NCBI GenBank assembly: GCA_963921195.1
Contig: OY992536.1
Coordinates: 96,242,550 to 96,306,549 of the forward strand
DNA length: 64,000 nt
Reading direction: 5' to 3'
Origin: Pegoplata infirma
Lineage: Eukaryota > Arthropoda > Insecta > Diptera > Anthomyiidae
The position numbers and the translations under genes were made by a program. The notes beneath the pieces were generated by a model. It saw only the letters and a program-made list of their open reading frames with translations. It was not told the origin of the DNA and made no database searches. Positions 12,604 to 23,059 of this stretch are shown here, one piece after another (the first letter of the stretch is position 1; every line of letters starts with the position of its first letter).

Positions 12604-14955
12604 CACAGTGATTCGTTCCCATATATCGAGTGGGCAAAAATAGAATATTGGTCGCAGATTTCTGAAATTTGGTACACAAGCATTAAATTATCTAATCAAG
12701 AAAAAAACGAGTTTTCGGAAAAATCGGAGCAAGGACACGCCTACCCCCCATATATCCTGAAATTTAAATATGTGATTAAAACTACAAAAATGGTCACAAA
12801 ATTCCCAAACTTTGTCAATGTTACCAATTTTGATATAGTATTTTATGTGTAAATTTTTTTCTATATTGAAGCAAGGACTCGTGTGGCTGCCATATATCCT
12901 TTTTCATAAAAATATTGTAAATCGCTCAAAAATTACTCGATACCCTTGAAATTTTTTGTTAAAATTTGAATAAGTGATGTCAATGTGTGTGCCAAATTTC
13001 GCTGAAATCGGTTCTGTAAAACAAAAGTTATTTATATATCCTTTTTAAAAACTGCAATAAAGTGTTAATATAGTTAAATCACAAAAATAAAATAGAAAGA
13101 GTTGTCAACGATTTTGCAAATTTGGTACGCAAGCACAAAATTAATTAATAGAAAAAAAAAAAAAAATTTTGAGCAAATCGGTCGAAGGACATTTGTACCT
13201 GTCGTATATCCTGAAATTTAAAAGTGGAGTTTTAGCCACAAAACTTGATATAAAATTACTTAACTTAGTTATTGTCTTAGAAATTTAGATAACTATCGAC
13301 GTACAACATTTGTATTTTAATCTGAGCAAGGACTCGCGTGGCTGCCATATATCCTTTTTCTTGAAATCGCTGTAACTATTTTAAAAATCTTTCAATTGCT
13401 ATCAAATTTTAAATATAGATTAGATCAAATGGCGTTAATAAGTGTGCCAAATTTCGTTGAGTTGCTTGCGGTAACAAAAAAGCTGTTAATATATCCTTTT
13501 TTTAAATATAGTCAAAAATATAAAAATACATAATAACTGCAAAATCAAAACATTCACAACACTTATTTCCTATTGCAATACGAAAATAAATTTATTCAAA
13601 ATATGTTTTAAGTAAACTCGTTTAATATTTGCTTTATTTCTAAGTATATACCCCGTTAATAACAAAAAACTTAAAAAAAAAAAAAAAATTTTGGGTACTT
13701 CAATTTTTTTTTTTTTTTTTTCGTTTTTTTCAAAAACTTAGTTATTTTTATTATTTGATCGTATAGAAACCAGTCCAGGATGTTAAAAAAATCAATAAAA
13801 AATAATTTTTAAGTACAAACTTTTTTTATGTATCTCAAAAAAATTTTGGTTTTGATTTGGGATACCAACGAAAATCAAATACTGGTTTTGAAGCAAAATG
13901 GCCCACTGTATACTTATTTTATCGAATTGTTTACTATAAATTTATGGTATGCAATACAATAAATCCCTTTATATAAAAAAACACTAAAATGTTGGTGAAT
14001 TTTTTTAATTTATTTACAGTAAATAAAATAAATAATAAAAAAAAAAATAATCCAATTTTAGATTTTTTAAAAAAAAAATTTTTCAACTTAAAAAAAAAAA
14101 AACTTAGTTATTTTTATTTTTTGATCTTATAAAACATAGTTAAAGCTACAAAAAAAATAAAAAACAAAAAAATTTTATTCACGAACTTTTTTTATGAAGG
14201 CCATTAAAATTTGGTGATTTTGGGGATTTTAGTAAAAGTCATAGATAACTTTTAAAGCAAAACGGCCCACGTACTGCATAATTTTTTTCTGATTTTTTAT
14301 TATATTTTTACAGAATACTATATAATATATCAATGTGTAAAGAAAAAATACTTAATATTGGATTTTTTTCTAATATTTTTTCCATTAATAATATAGCTTT
14401 TGAAAAAAATTAAATAAAGACACAAAAAAAACCTAACTTTTTTCCAACTTCAGACAAAAACTTAGTTATTTTTATTGTTTTCCCTTATAAACCATAGTCC
14501 GAGCTATCGAAAAAGCGAAAAAAAAATTTTTTTGACTCACGAACTTTTTTTATGCATTCCATCAAAATTTGTCAATTTTTGGGGATTCGTTAGAAAAAAT
14601 ATAGATTTCAGAGCATTACAAAAATGTATTTTAAGATAAATTCTAAAAAATTGCAAATACAACTTTTAGCAAATATATTTAAGTAACTTTTGCAAAAAAA
14701 AGTTCGTTGATTTCTTTAAAATTCGATTTTTCATAATTATTTTAGTAAACCTATAAAAATCTATTTTTAGGTTTTAACACAATAGCGTTGAATTTCCATA
14801 CTTTAGCGCCCTCTTGTGGCAACATATGACTTCTTAAAAATAAGAAAAGTACATATTTCTTTTAGTTTACTAATAAACTGTAAAAATACAAAAAATCATC
14901 AACATTGAAGACATACTTTTTTTTTTGATTTTTGCCAATGAAACGAATCACTGTG
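12604..14955. mobile_element. Transib-like element with CACAGTG termini
   Basis: Perfect 14-bp inverted ends CACAGTGATTCGTT, flanked by the 5-bp duplication CGTGG (12599-12603 and 14956-14960). A CAC(A/T)RTG start plus a 5-bp G/C-rich duplication is characteristic of Transib, the superfamily related to RAG recombinase; CACAGTG is also the RSS heptamer. No transposase remnant was seen in 2352 bp; the interior is tandemly repeated non-coding sequence. Assignment rests on ends and duplication only. Confidence 0.65.
12640..14620. repeat. Internal tandem modules of the Transib-like element
   Basis: Module 1: two copies of about 440 bp (about 12640-13070 and 13080-13510), each with caaatttggtac-type, gcaaggac...catatatcc and ttatatatcctttttt blocks. 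Module 2: three copies of about 370 bp (starting near 13735, 14100 and 14455) with aaacttagttatttttatt, an actttttttatg block and, in the first two, gcaaaa(t/c)ggcccac. Copies are diverged, so the duplications are old. Confidence 0.65.
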
Positions 14956-16478
14956 CGTGGCCTTTAATATAGCTTAACTTCCAAGTTGCGTCCTCGGTAA
15001 GTAATATCTATACTGCAAATTTCAATGAAATCGGTTTAGCCGTAGAAATAACTTTTATTAAATAAAAAAAGGGAGGGACATTTTTTACCCCTATGCCGAA
15101 TCGCGCTCTAGCATGAGCTATAGTTCCAGCTCGGTTAGTACTATCAGTTGTAAAAGATAAAATAACGTTGAGTATAGCATAAAGTGGAGAGGAAACTTAC
15201 TACTCTTTGTCGAATCGCGTTCTTATATGCCCTGTAGTTCCACCCTCTTTAGCACTATCTGTGCAGGAAATTTCATTAGGATCGGCTTAGAAGTGGCAGG
15301 AATATATTATACATCAGGGGATGTCCCCTATAAATAAAATTTTTTTATATGGCCTACATATGCAATTGATTAGCACTATCTTGATTAAAAACGCCAAGAG
15401 AATCGGATCAAATGTTTTTGCGTAATTGCGATCGTAGTGAAACATGGCCTATAGTTCCGCACTCCGTTAGTACTGCCAGTGCTAATAATTTAATTAAAAT
15501 CGTATCAGCCGTTTTTTTTCATTATTGCAAAGCATGCAGAAATATTTTCAACTCAATACAAAGGACCATGGTATTTTACTCCCCTTTGTCCGATAACGTT
15601 CTAATTTGGTACCTAGTTAGTATTCGATTAGTACTATCTTTGGTTTAAATTACATCAAAATCGGGTTATTATTTTTTTATATACATATGTCAAAAGTGGT
15701 GGAATGTAAAAAAATCGATTTTGCCACGCCCCTCCGCCCACAGACTTAGGATCAAAAATTTGACCGCACAGTGCTACTCCAAAGGCAATTCCTAATATCC
15801 TCTGAAGATCACATTAAGATCGGTCAAGTCGTTATCGCGTCCATAAGGAACATACTACAGCCGTTTTTGCAATTTTGCAAAGCTTGAACAAATAACTTTC
15901 AATTCAATACAAAGGGGTATGGCATTACGCTCCTTTGTCCGATCACGCTATGGCACATAGTTAGTACTCGGTTAGTACTATCTTTGGTTTAAATTTCATC
16001 AAAATTGGTCCATCTGTTTATTATATATTGATGTCATTAGTCGTGCAATGTGAAAATTCGATTTTGCCACGCCCCTCCGCCCACAGGCAGAAAATCAAAA
16101 ATCTGACCGCACAGTGTTACTCCCCAGGCTATTCTGAATATTCCCTGAAAATTTCATCAAGATCGGTCCAGCCGTTTTCGAGGCCATACGGAACATACAT
16201 ACATACCCACATACATACACACATCCATTTTTATATATATAGATTTGTTAAATTCTTTTATTACAATTATTTGTGTAACAGTGCAATAGCAATTGTTTCA
16301 TCATAACAATATTTTTATCTTAATTTTTAACATTTTACAATCCGATTTCTTTTGAAGACAATATTGGGTAGTTAAAAAATCGGTAATTTTATTAATAATA
16401 TTTCCCTTTAAAATTAATTGTGGCATTTGTTAACCGAAAGCTTTAAAAAATAATTATTCGAGACTCGCTACTGTACAT

Positions 16479-17699
16479 TAGGGCGTTTCATCAAAAACTT
16501 TTTTTTGGATTTTTGCAACTCTTGAAGCGGAATATGAATTCTTATGGCCTAAAAGATTTTTGAGATTTTTTTCAGATTTTTGGAATGTCGGGATCAACTC
16601 GCTCAAATCGATTTTTATCAAAAAAATTAGGTTATGAAACATAATTTTTTTTATTTTTTGTTCTCTGGTGCCTTTTTTTAACAAAACCGGATATACTACT
16701 TCTAAATGTTGCTAGCCTCCTAAAAAAAAATATTCGCGGTCAAAATAATAAGTTCAAGGGTCACAAAGATGACCTTTAAAGTGAAAATTCAGAATTTCCC
16801 GTGTTCCAACCTTAATAATTTGAGAAATATGCAATATATGAACGTAATGATGAATCCGTTAGATAGGTCTTTCTAATACCTTTAATTTAAAACCAAAATG
16901 ACATTTGTCACTTTAGTAGAAATATTAAAAAACTAAGATAAACTCATTTTTTCCCCCATTTTACAGAAAATCGAAGGGAATCCATTAGCAGTTTTTTTGT
17001 AAAGTTGAAATAATAAACTTAAAAGAAGTTTTTTTGATTGCAATTAGTGTTTCCAACCCGGAAAACCGGGTTTTTGTCAAACCGGTTTTTTTGACAAAAA
17101 ACCGGTTTTTAGGTTAACCGGCTTGGAAACACTATCTACAATCTATAAAAAGTCTTTAAAAGTTATTATTTTAACTTTACAAAAAAAAACTACCTAATGC
17201 ACCAGTTCAATTTTCGATAAAATGGGGGAGAAAATGAGTTTTCCCAGTTTTTTATTTTTTTTTTAACACTTCTATGTACAAGAGTGACAATAGTCAGATT
17301 GGTTTTAAATGAAAGGTGTTTTAAAGAACTATCTAACGGATTCAACATCACGTTCATACATAGCTTATTTCTCGAATTTTTGAGGTTAAAACACGGGAAA
17401 TTCTGAATTTTTACTTTTAAGGTCATCTTAGTGACCCTTGAACTTATAATTTTGACAGCGAGTATTTTTTTTTAGGAGGCTAGCAACATTTAGAAGTAAT
17501 GTATCCAGTTTTGTAAAAAAAGGCACCAGGGGAAAAAAATAAAATAAAATGATGTTTCATAACCTCATTTTTTGGATAAAATCGATTTGAGCGAGTTGAT
17601 CCCAACCTTCCAAAAATCTGAAAAAACTCTCAAAAATCTTTTAGGCCATAAGAATTCATATCCCGCTATCCAAAAAAAAGTTTTTGATGAAACGCCCTA
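16479..17699. mobile_element. hAT-like foldback element with TAGGGCG ends
   Basis: 1221 bp with long inverted arms starting TAGGGCGTTTCATCAAAAAC; the left arm continues through ggcctaaaagatttttgaga and is mirrored at 17590-17699. The flanking duplication CTGTACAT (8 bp; 16471-16478 and 17700-17707) is perfect, and 8 bp fits hAT. The arms extend about 500 bp. Open frames on both strands are arm shadows. A small CCGG foldback sits near the centre. Confidence 0.8.
17046..17136. mobile_element. 91-bp CCGGTTTT foldback
   Basis: Ends AGTGTTTCCAACCCGG and the complement of AGTGTTTCCAAGCCGG. The interior is AACCGG/CCGGTT palindromes around a gacaaaa spacer. It lies in the loop of the surrounding hAT-like element. 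Similar CCGG sequence occurs at 44342-44500. Confidence 0.7.
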
Positions 17700-19260
17700 C
17701 TGTACATCTTTCACACGAAAAGAAACCAACATAACTTTTGCAACATTAAATATAAGCTAGGGCTGGCATATCGCAGCAAAGAGCCAACACATTAAATTGA
17801 AAAGGTTTCCCATTCAATGGTATAAGTTCAAAAAAAAAATATATTTCAAGTTCATAGATTAATACCTTCTCTAAAGAAAACATTGGATTCCACCACAAAT
17901 TCTTCTAAAACTCTCTAGAATTTTTTTTAAATGCTGGGAAACTACCCCAATTTTTGTTTTTGAAGCGCTACCACAGCAATATATTTTTGGTTTTAAGGTG
18001 CTTTGCCAGAGCTTTGAGAACCTACGGCACTATATTGCAACGGTGTTATATATCTCGTACTTACGCAGTACTTATATAAGAAAGCTGGCAGTACTTGTAC
18101 TACCGTGCAAAGTACTTTAGCTGTACTGGCCCGTTTGTATTTTTCTGCCTGGGTATTGTCAATGGTTGATATCTGCTTGATAATGTTGGTTTGAAGGTAT
18201 TTAACTGTTGTGGGATTATTGCTGCACTCTTTCGATTTCAAAAAACCTCACAAAAAAAATCTAAATGTGTCAAGTCACACGATCTTGTTGGCCAATTTAC
18301 TCTTCCTCTGCGAGAAATAATGCGATTTTCTAAATTGTTTGTCAAAAGATCCATTGTTTCTCTTGCAGAATGACAAGTGACATTATTCTGTTGAAACCAC
18401 ATATTCTCTACATCTAAATCATCAATTTTCTGCCACAAAAACCTTCGGATCATCTCCCTGTTGCGATTTCCATTAACCATAATCACATTTCCATTTTCGT
18501 TTTCAAAAAATATGATCTGATGATTCCTCCGGACCACAAACTACACCAATCCGTAACTTTTTGTGGATGTAATGGTTGTTCTAAGATAACTCTTAGATTC
18601 TCTTCACCCCAAATGTGACAATTCTGCTAGTTGACGTAGCCATTGAGCTGGAAATGTGATTCGTGGGTAAAAATTATTTTGTTAAAAAATCCTCATTTTC
18701 TTCTGTCTATTTTTAAAAACTTTTGATTAATAAAAACACGTTGTTACTTCGTGTATCGTTTCATATTAACTAACCGGAATGTATTTAGAATCTGAAAACT
18801 AAAATTCAGAATAAAAACTACAAGTAGAAAAAAATGATACCTCAATTTTGGACACCCTTTATATTTAAATTTTTTTTTTAATAAAATTTTCAAATTTTGA
18901 AAAAAGGTGTTTTGAGAACGCCCCCAAAATCATGCTATTTTTTTGGTATCAAGTTTGAACGGGTTAATGATACCGTAAAATCTTTAAATTTCATATTTAA
19001 GTATTTACGATCAAATATTATATAAAAAAAAAAAAATTCATTATTTTAATAAAAAAAACTTAATTTTTTTTTTTTTTTTTTTTAAAAGTCCTTTTTTGCA
19101 AAAACCCCAATTTTGAGGGTCAAAGTAGAGACAGAAGATAAACACCGATCGGAGTGATATTTTGCACGTGAGTTGCCCTTAGGGTATCGACACTTTTGGC
19201 GGGTATTAGAATTTGATTAGAGAGAAAAGCCCAAAAACGAGCCACCCTAGTGCTTACCTC

Positions 19261-20999
19261 TCAATTTCAGTGTTCATTATATTAACAAGACGATGTCAAT
19301 GGAGGTTACGACTTTTTTGCCTTTTACCCAAAAATACTTTTAGTAGGGTTAAGATTTGAATGCACTAAAAAATCAAAAATATGTTCTAAAAACCTCAAAA
19401 TATGCACTAAAAAATTAAATGTACAATAATTTTCTTAAAAATTTTTCTATGAGAATATCATAGTTTTAATTAGTAAAAGAAATAATGACCTTGAGCTAGA
19501 ATAAACCTACTCAAAATATAATATTTTAAAGGTAGAATATAAATTCTCTAGTACTTACCGTGGCCATTTTTTTTTTTTTTAAATATTGATTTTTGGTGAA
19601 ATTATTGAAATTATGGTAATATAAACATAAAAAATTAAAAAAAAATACTTTTCTTCTCTCATAAAAAACGAAATTAGGTAAAAATTTCTAAAAATGAAAA
19701 CGATAGATATATACTAGAGAATTTACAAATCTACAAATCAAAAAAATTTCATCAAAATCGGTCCAGTACTTTTAGCTGTACAACTGCAGACGATTTTGTC
19801 CTTTAAAAACTGGATACTGGTTTGAAGAACAAAAGTTAGCTTTTTTTGTGGTTCATCATAAATCGTACCACTGTGCATAAACGAAAGATCTATTTGAATC
19901 AATGAGTTGTCTTATGGGTTTGTATTTTTTTTTTTTTTTTAATATTTTTCTTTAACTCTCTGTATATCTGAATTTATGAATTAAAGTGAATAAAAGGCAT
20001 CCAAATTATTGTGTGTTAACATAATTTGTTGTTATTGTTAGTTGTTAACAAAAGGCTTAACACACAATAACAACAATTTACAATTATTTGAAATTAAAAA
20101 AAAAATAATAAAATACACAATTGACAGTAAAATGAATTATGAACATTTTGTATAGTTAATTGCAATTATTTTTTTTTTGCTGTTTATTAATAATAAAATT
20201 GAAAAAAGCCAAAACTATCATAGATTTCTCGTTTAAAAAATATTATTTGTAATAAACACACTAACAATTTTATAATATTTATAACTAACTGACATGTCAT
20301 AAATGACAACCTACACACAGGAAGTTGCTACTTTATGAATATCTTAATAAAAATTTAAAAAATATAGACATAGATGAATATAAAGATATAAAACAAAGGT
20401 GTTATGCGACGAGTATTTTTTCTTAAGATGATGATTATAAAAAATGTTTATTTTTGTGATAATTTATTAAATCATATCAAAAAACTTGTAAATAAAATTT
20501 TTTATTACTTTATAAATCAACCAAAAAGAAAACTGAAGATCATGAGTTAATCTTTTCCTAATCTCTTAAATTTTTTTAAGATTTTATTCGTTTCTTTAAT
20601 GATTTGTTCATTTTGCATTTATAGCCCATATTTTATGATCATTAATCTTCAAAAAGAAAATAATAGATCAGCCAAAAGTGTATTTCCTAAATATACCTAC
20701 TTACACACCTTTTTTATTTTTAGTTCTTATTGAAAATAGATTTTTTTTTGGTTATAAATTGTTTAAATTTAAAATTCGTTTAGTAGAACTGCACTTAATC
20801 AAAAGCACACAAATTATTTCTTGCATGTTAAAAAAAATTCAATCAAATTGAAATGTCTTTCATGCCCTAAATATGTTGTGGGAGAGATGGTAAATCTTGG
20901 GCACCGAAGATTCTAGTCAGCACAGTTTTAACAATTAAGGCACACGGGGCATGCGCCTAGGAACTTGAACTCACGGGAGCCTAGAAAGACCTCATTCTA
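19261..20999. other. AT-rich DNA with decayed repeats
   Basis: No full element recognised. Contains an atgcactaaaaa motif near 19360-19415 that recurs in the 60-62 kb region, a ttaacacacaataacaaca inverted pair (about 20010-20080), and a short G/C-richer stretch (ggggcatgcgcctagg, 20947-20962). No coding potential. Confidence 0.4.
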
Positions 21000-21397
21000 A
21001 CACAATTTGTGTAAAGAAAAATTCTAAGCCTGAGATTTTTTCTACTGGAAAAATTTGATGAATTTTTCCCACATAAAAATTCACAAATTCTGAGACCTTT
21101 TTCGTATGGAAAAAAAATATCCAGATCTTGAATCATTTTTTGTATTGAAAAACGCGCGAATTCTGAAAAAAATTCTGTAAAATATAAGTCTCAGATTGTG
21201 TGACATTTCTCGTATAAAAAAAGTCGCAGATTCTGAGATATTTTTCGTGTAGAAAAAGTCGCAGATTCTGAGACATTTTTCGTATAGAAAAAGTCGCAGA
21301 TTCTGAAAAATGTTTGTAAAAAAAGTTCGCAGATTCTGAGACATTTTTCGTACAAAGACATTTTTTATACAAAAAGTTTCAGATTCTGAGACATATT
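21000..21397. repeat. Degenerate minisatellite related to 2620-3960
   Basis: Approximate unit AAAGTCGCAGATTCTGAGAC followed by ATTTTTCGTATAGAA. The best preserved copies are at 21190-21330. Shares CAGATTCTGAGACATTTTTC with the array inside the hAT-like element. No hAT ends were found here. Confidence 0.8.
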
Positions 21398-21479
21398 AAT
21401 GTCTTGTTTACATCCGCAATCAATATCTACTCTGATATTCAGGTCTATGTGACCGGCAAAGTCTGGACTCACAAGGAAG

Positions 21480-22045
21480 GTCTTTCACAGGGCACCCACC
21501 GATTGTCCTGAAACTTGCATATGGGAAAGAGGGGAGGAAAATAAGAGAAAAAAATAGCTGCCCACTGTCACATTTAGCGGGTCAAAGGGGAGGGGGAAAA
21601 ACGGGATTTTTTTCGTTTTTTGAGAATTTTTCGCATTTCTTCAAAAGAAACTATATACAAATTTTATACAGATCGAAAGTTTTGTTTAAGGCCTGCCCAA
21701 TGGTGTATCGGTTGTGTCCAAATTCGGCTTCGTTAAGTTCGTTATTGTCAAAAATGTATAATCGTTTGGGTAGTTTATATGGATATGTATATACGTACGA
21801 CCGCCAAAATCATGGATAATAATCTCTATCAAAATAAAGCTGCCCCGTATTTTTCGTTTGGCGAAAGTCCGGCTAGTTTGGCTTTAATACGGATGTTCCT
21901 GAAAGCCCTTATTTTTTTTTAAGGTGGCAACCCTTTTATAGATTTGAGTTTGGGCAGCTACAAAAAAAAACAGGTAACTCTTATTTTTTCCCCCTCATTA
22001 CCATATTAAAGTTTCAGGACAATCGGTGGGTGCCCTGTGAAAGAC
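21480..22045. mobile_element. 566-bp foldback with GTCTTTCACAGGGCACCC ends
   Basis: Inverted ends GTCTTTCACAGGGCACCCAC of at least 35 bp, extending through cgattgtcctgaaac. Flanks AAGGAAG (21473-21479) and AAGGAAT (22046-22052) are a 7-bp duplication with one mismatch. The interior is non-coding. Inserted in the ORF1 fragment. Seven-base duplications occur in some P/Galileo-type elements, but the superfamily is not established here. Confidence 0.75.
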
Positions 22046-22222
22046 AAGGAATGTCAGTCTTTTAGTGACTTGGTGAAAGGTAGCGTCGTTATGGCTTTCA
22101 TCAAGAGTAGAAATAGGGATTGTTGTATCCCAACTGACAAGTGGAGTTTAGTGGAAACTAAATTTAATAAATCTGCTTTAGGCTCCTTGTGAGTATTCGT
22201 GATTTTTTCCCTACCTCTGTTA

Positions 22223-22943
22223 CACTCAAAAAAAAAAACTTGTAAAAGTACAAGAAAAACTTGTAACATTTTTTTTGTTTGCTACCTCATATTTGACAAA
22301 AATTCCTAGTAATTTTACAAGATTTTTACCAAAAATTTGGTAATTTTACAAGGTTTTTACCAATAAAATTGTAAATTTACAAATTTTTTGACACTTTTTT
22401 TTTTTTTTTTACTAGATTACTAGATTTTTTGCTACCTCTTATTTTACGAGAATTCCTAGTAATTTTACAAACTTTTTACAAACAAATTTGTAATTTTACA
22501 AGCTTTTTACCAATAAAATTGTAAATTTAAAGTTTTTTTGCGCAATTAAAATTACAAGGAATTCTCGTGAATTTACTAGATTTTTTTGTAAAATTATCTT
22601 GAAAATTTGTAAAATACAACAAAAAAATGTAAAATTACGAGAATTCCTAGTAATTTTACAGGCTTTTTACAAAAAATGTTGTAATTTTACAAGCTTTTTA
22701 CCAATAAAATTGTAAATTTAAAGTTTTTTTGCGCAATTAAAATTACAAGGAATTCTCGTGAATTTACTAGATTTTTTTGTAAAATTATCTTGAAAATTTG
22801 TAAAATTAAACAAAAAAAAAATTTAAATTAAAAAAAAAATGTAAATTTCGATTTGTTAAAAAACAAGGAAAACTGTCAAATATTTGTAAAATGGGATTAC
22901 GAGACTTTTCCTAGTAATTTGAAAAAGTTTTTTTTTTTGTGTG
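22223..22943. mobile_element. CACTCAAAAA MITE with TA duplication
   Basis: Ends CACTCAAAAAAAAAAACTTG and the complement of CACACAAAAAAAAAAACTTT, TA on both sides (22221-22222, 22944-22945). The interior repeats tagtaattttacaa...gctttttacca blocks, including a duplicated segment of about 120 bp (22485-22610 and 22660-22800). Confidence 0.75.
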
Positions 22944-23059
22944 TATCGGTGGCTGCTATAGAGAAGAGATGCGCAATAATCACGAAACACGTGATAATCG
23001 GGATTTACGTGAATCGTGAGTAATTTTTTTTATACTCACGTAAGTATAAAGTTTAAACA

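Larger units (their letters stand above)
12373..16243 (-). mobile_element. Non-autonomous Helitron
   Basis: On the minus strand it begins TCTATATATATAAAAATGG after an A and ends GGATCGGGTCAGCTAG before a T: the TC...CTAG ends and A/T insertion site of Helitrons. The 5' part repeats a module with ccgatcttgatg-aaatttt and gttagtac-type blocks (about 14980-16190) and GC-rich ccacgcccctccgccca segments. No Rep/helicase coding sequence was found. Its 3' hairpin is weak. A Transib-like element sits inside. Confidence 0.75.
12209..18153. mobile_element. CCCA(C/G)GCAGAAA element inside the mariner transposase
   Basis: Ends CCCACGCAGAAA and the complement of CCCAGGCAGAAAAATAC, with TA on both sides (12207-12208 and 18154-18155). 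Removing it and one TA rejoins the transposase reading across the gap, which supports both limits. Own sequence is about 12209-12372, 16244-16470 and 17708-18153, with AAGTACTTT-type subterminal motifs. The rest is a Helitron and a hAT-like element. Same family as 6723-9580. Confidence 0.75.
12100..18690 (-). pseudogene. Mariner-like transposase, decayed and split
   Basis: Transposases of this family cut and rejoin DNA with a D,D,D active site. Readable parts on the minus strand: near 18600-18680 a FTHESHFQLNGYV segment, where the family has SDEAHFQLNGYV-type sequence, so the first D is H; 18238-18537, an open stretch with WFQQNNVTCHSARE, where the second D is N, and NWPTRSCDLTHLDFF, with the third D kept about 36 residues on; then a frameshift to NPTTVKYLQTNIIKQISTID near 18170-18215. 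There the CCCA(C/G)GCAG element interrupts it. Coding sense resumes at 12208 with IEKRVC and an RG...GHLTHIF C-terminus. The N-terminal DNA-binding part is missing. Two lost catalytic residues, stops and the insertion make it inactive. Confidence 0.85.
12003..18859 (-). mobile_element. Tc1/mariner-like element, itself interrupted
   Basis: Inverted ends AAGGGTGTCCGAAATTGAGG and the complement of AAGGGTGTCCAAAATTGAGG, flanked by TA (12001-12002 and 18860-18861). The duplication is confirmed by the uninterrupted foldback arm at about 10905-10930. It carries a decayed transposase on the minus strand. Without the nested CCCACGCAG element (5945 bp) only about 0.9 kb of mariner remains, so the 5' part of the transposase has been lost. 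Confidence 0.88.
10500..19260. mobile_element. CCGATCGGAG foldback element, full copy, interrupted by nested elements
   Basis: Left arm about 10500-11375, loop to about 11545, right arm 11545-12002 plus 18860-19260. Arm landmarks are ggggctcgtttttgggattt (10541 on) and its inverted counterpart near 19225, ccgatcggag, ggcgttctcaaaacaccttt, and aacccttcttgg. The right arm is cut at a TA inside gaaagaaaa...tggTAtatttaaa by the mariner at 12003-18859. The left arm and the copy at 5762 give the uninterrupted version of that site. The loop holds a more diverged partial duplicate of the arm. Outer limits are approximate. No coding capacity. Confidence 0.75.
21447..22975 (+). pseudogene. LOA-like retrotransposon ORF1 fragment with two insertions
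   Basis: Bases 21450-21472 and 22046-22222 match 29893-30070 of the full-length element closely (gaccggcaa...tggact, then agtcttttagt...gacaagtggagtttagt...taggctcctt). The stretch 22946-22975 may continue it (SVIGGCYREE versus TVNAGWYQG in the family). It is interrupted by the 566-bp element (21480-22045) and a MITE (22223-22943). It has stops, no 5' or 3' end, and encodes part of the ORF1 nucleic-acid-binding protein. Confidence 0.75.

Noticed and set aside
12604..12610. CACAGTG as a true V(D)J recombination signal
   Set aside because: No spacer-nonamer partner at the expected 12 or 23 bp and the organism is a fly; the inverted ends and 5-bp duplication fit a transposon.
16028..16306. 92-codon frame ending in repeated HTHIHTH
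   Set aside because: Reads the 5' terminal region of the Helitron (atacatac repeats); not a protein.
20000..20090. ttaacacacaataacaaca inverted pair as a separate MITE
   Set aside because: Arms are short, interrupted and AT-rich, with no duplication that I can define.
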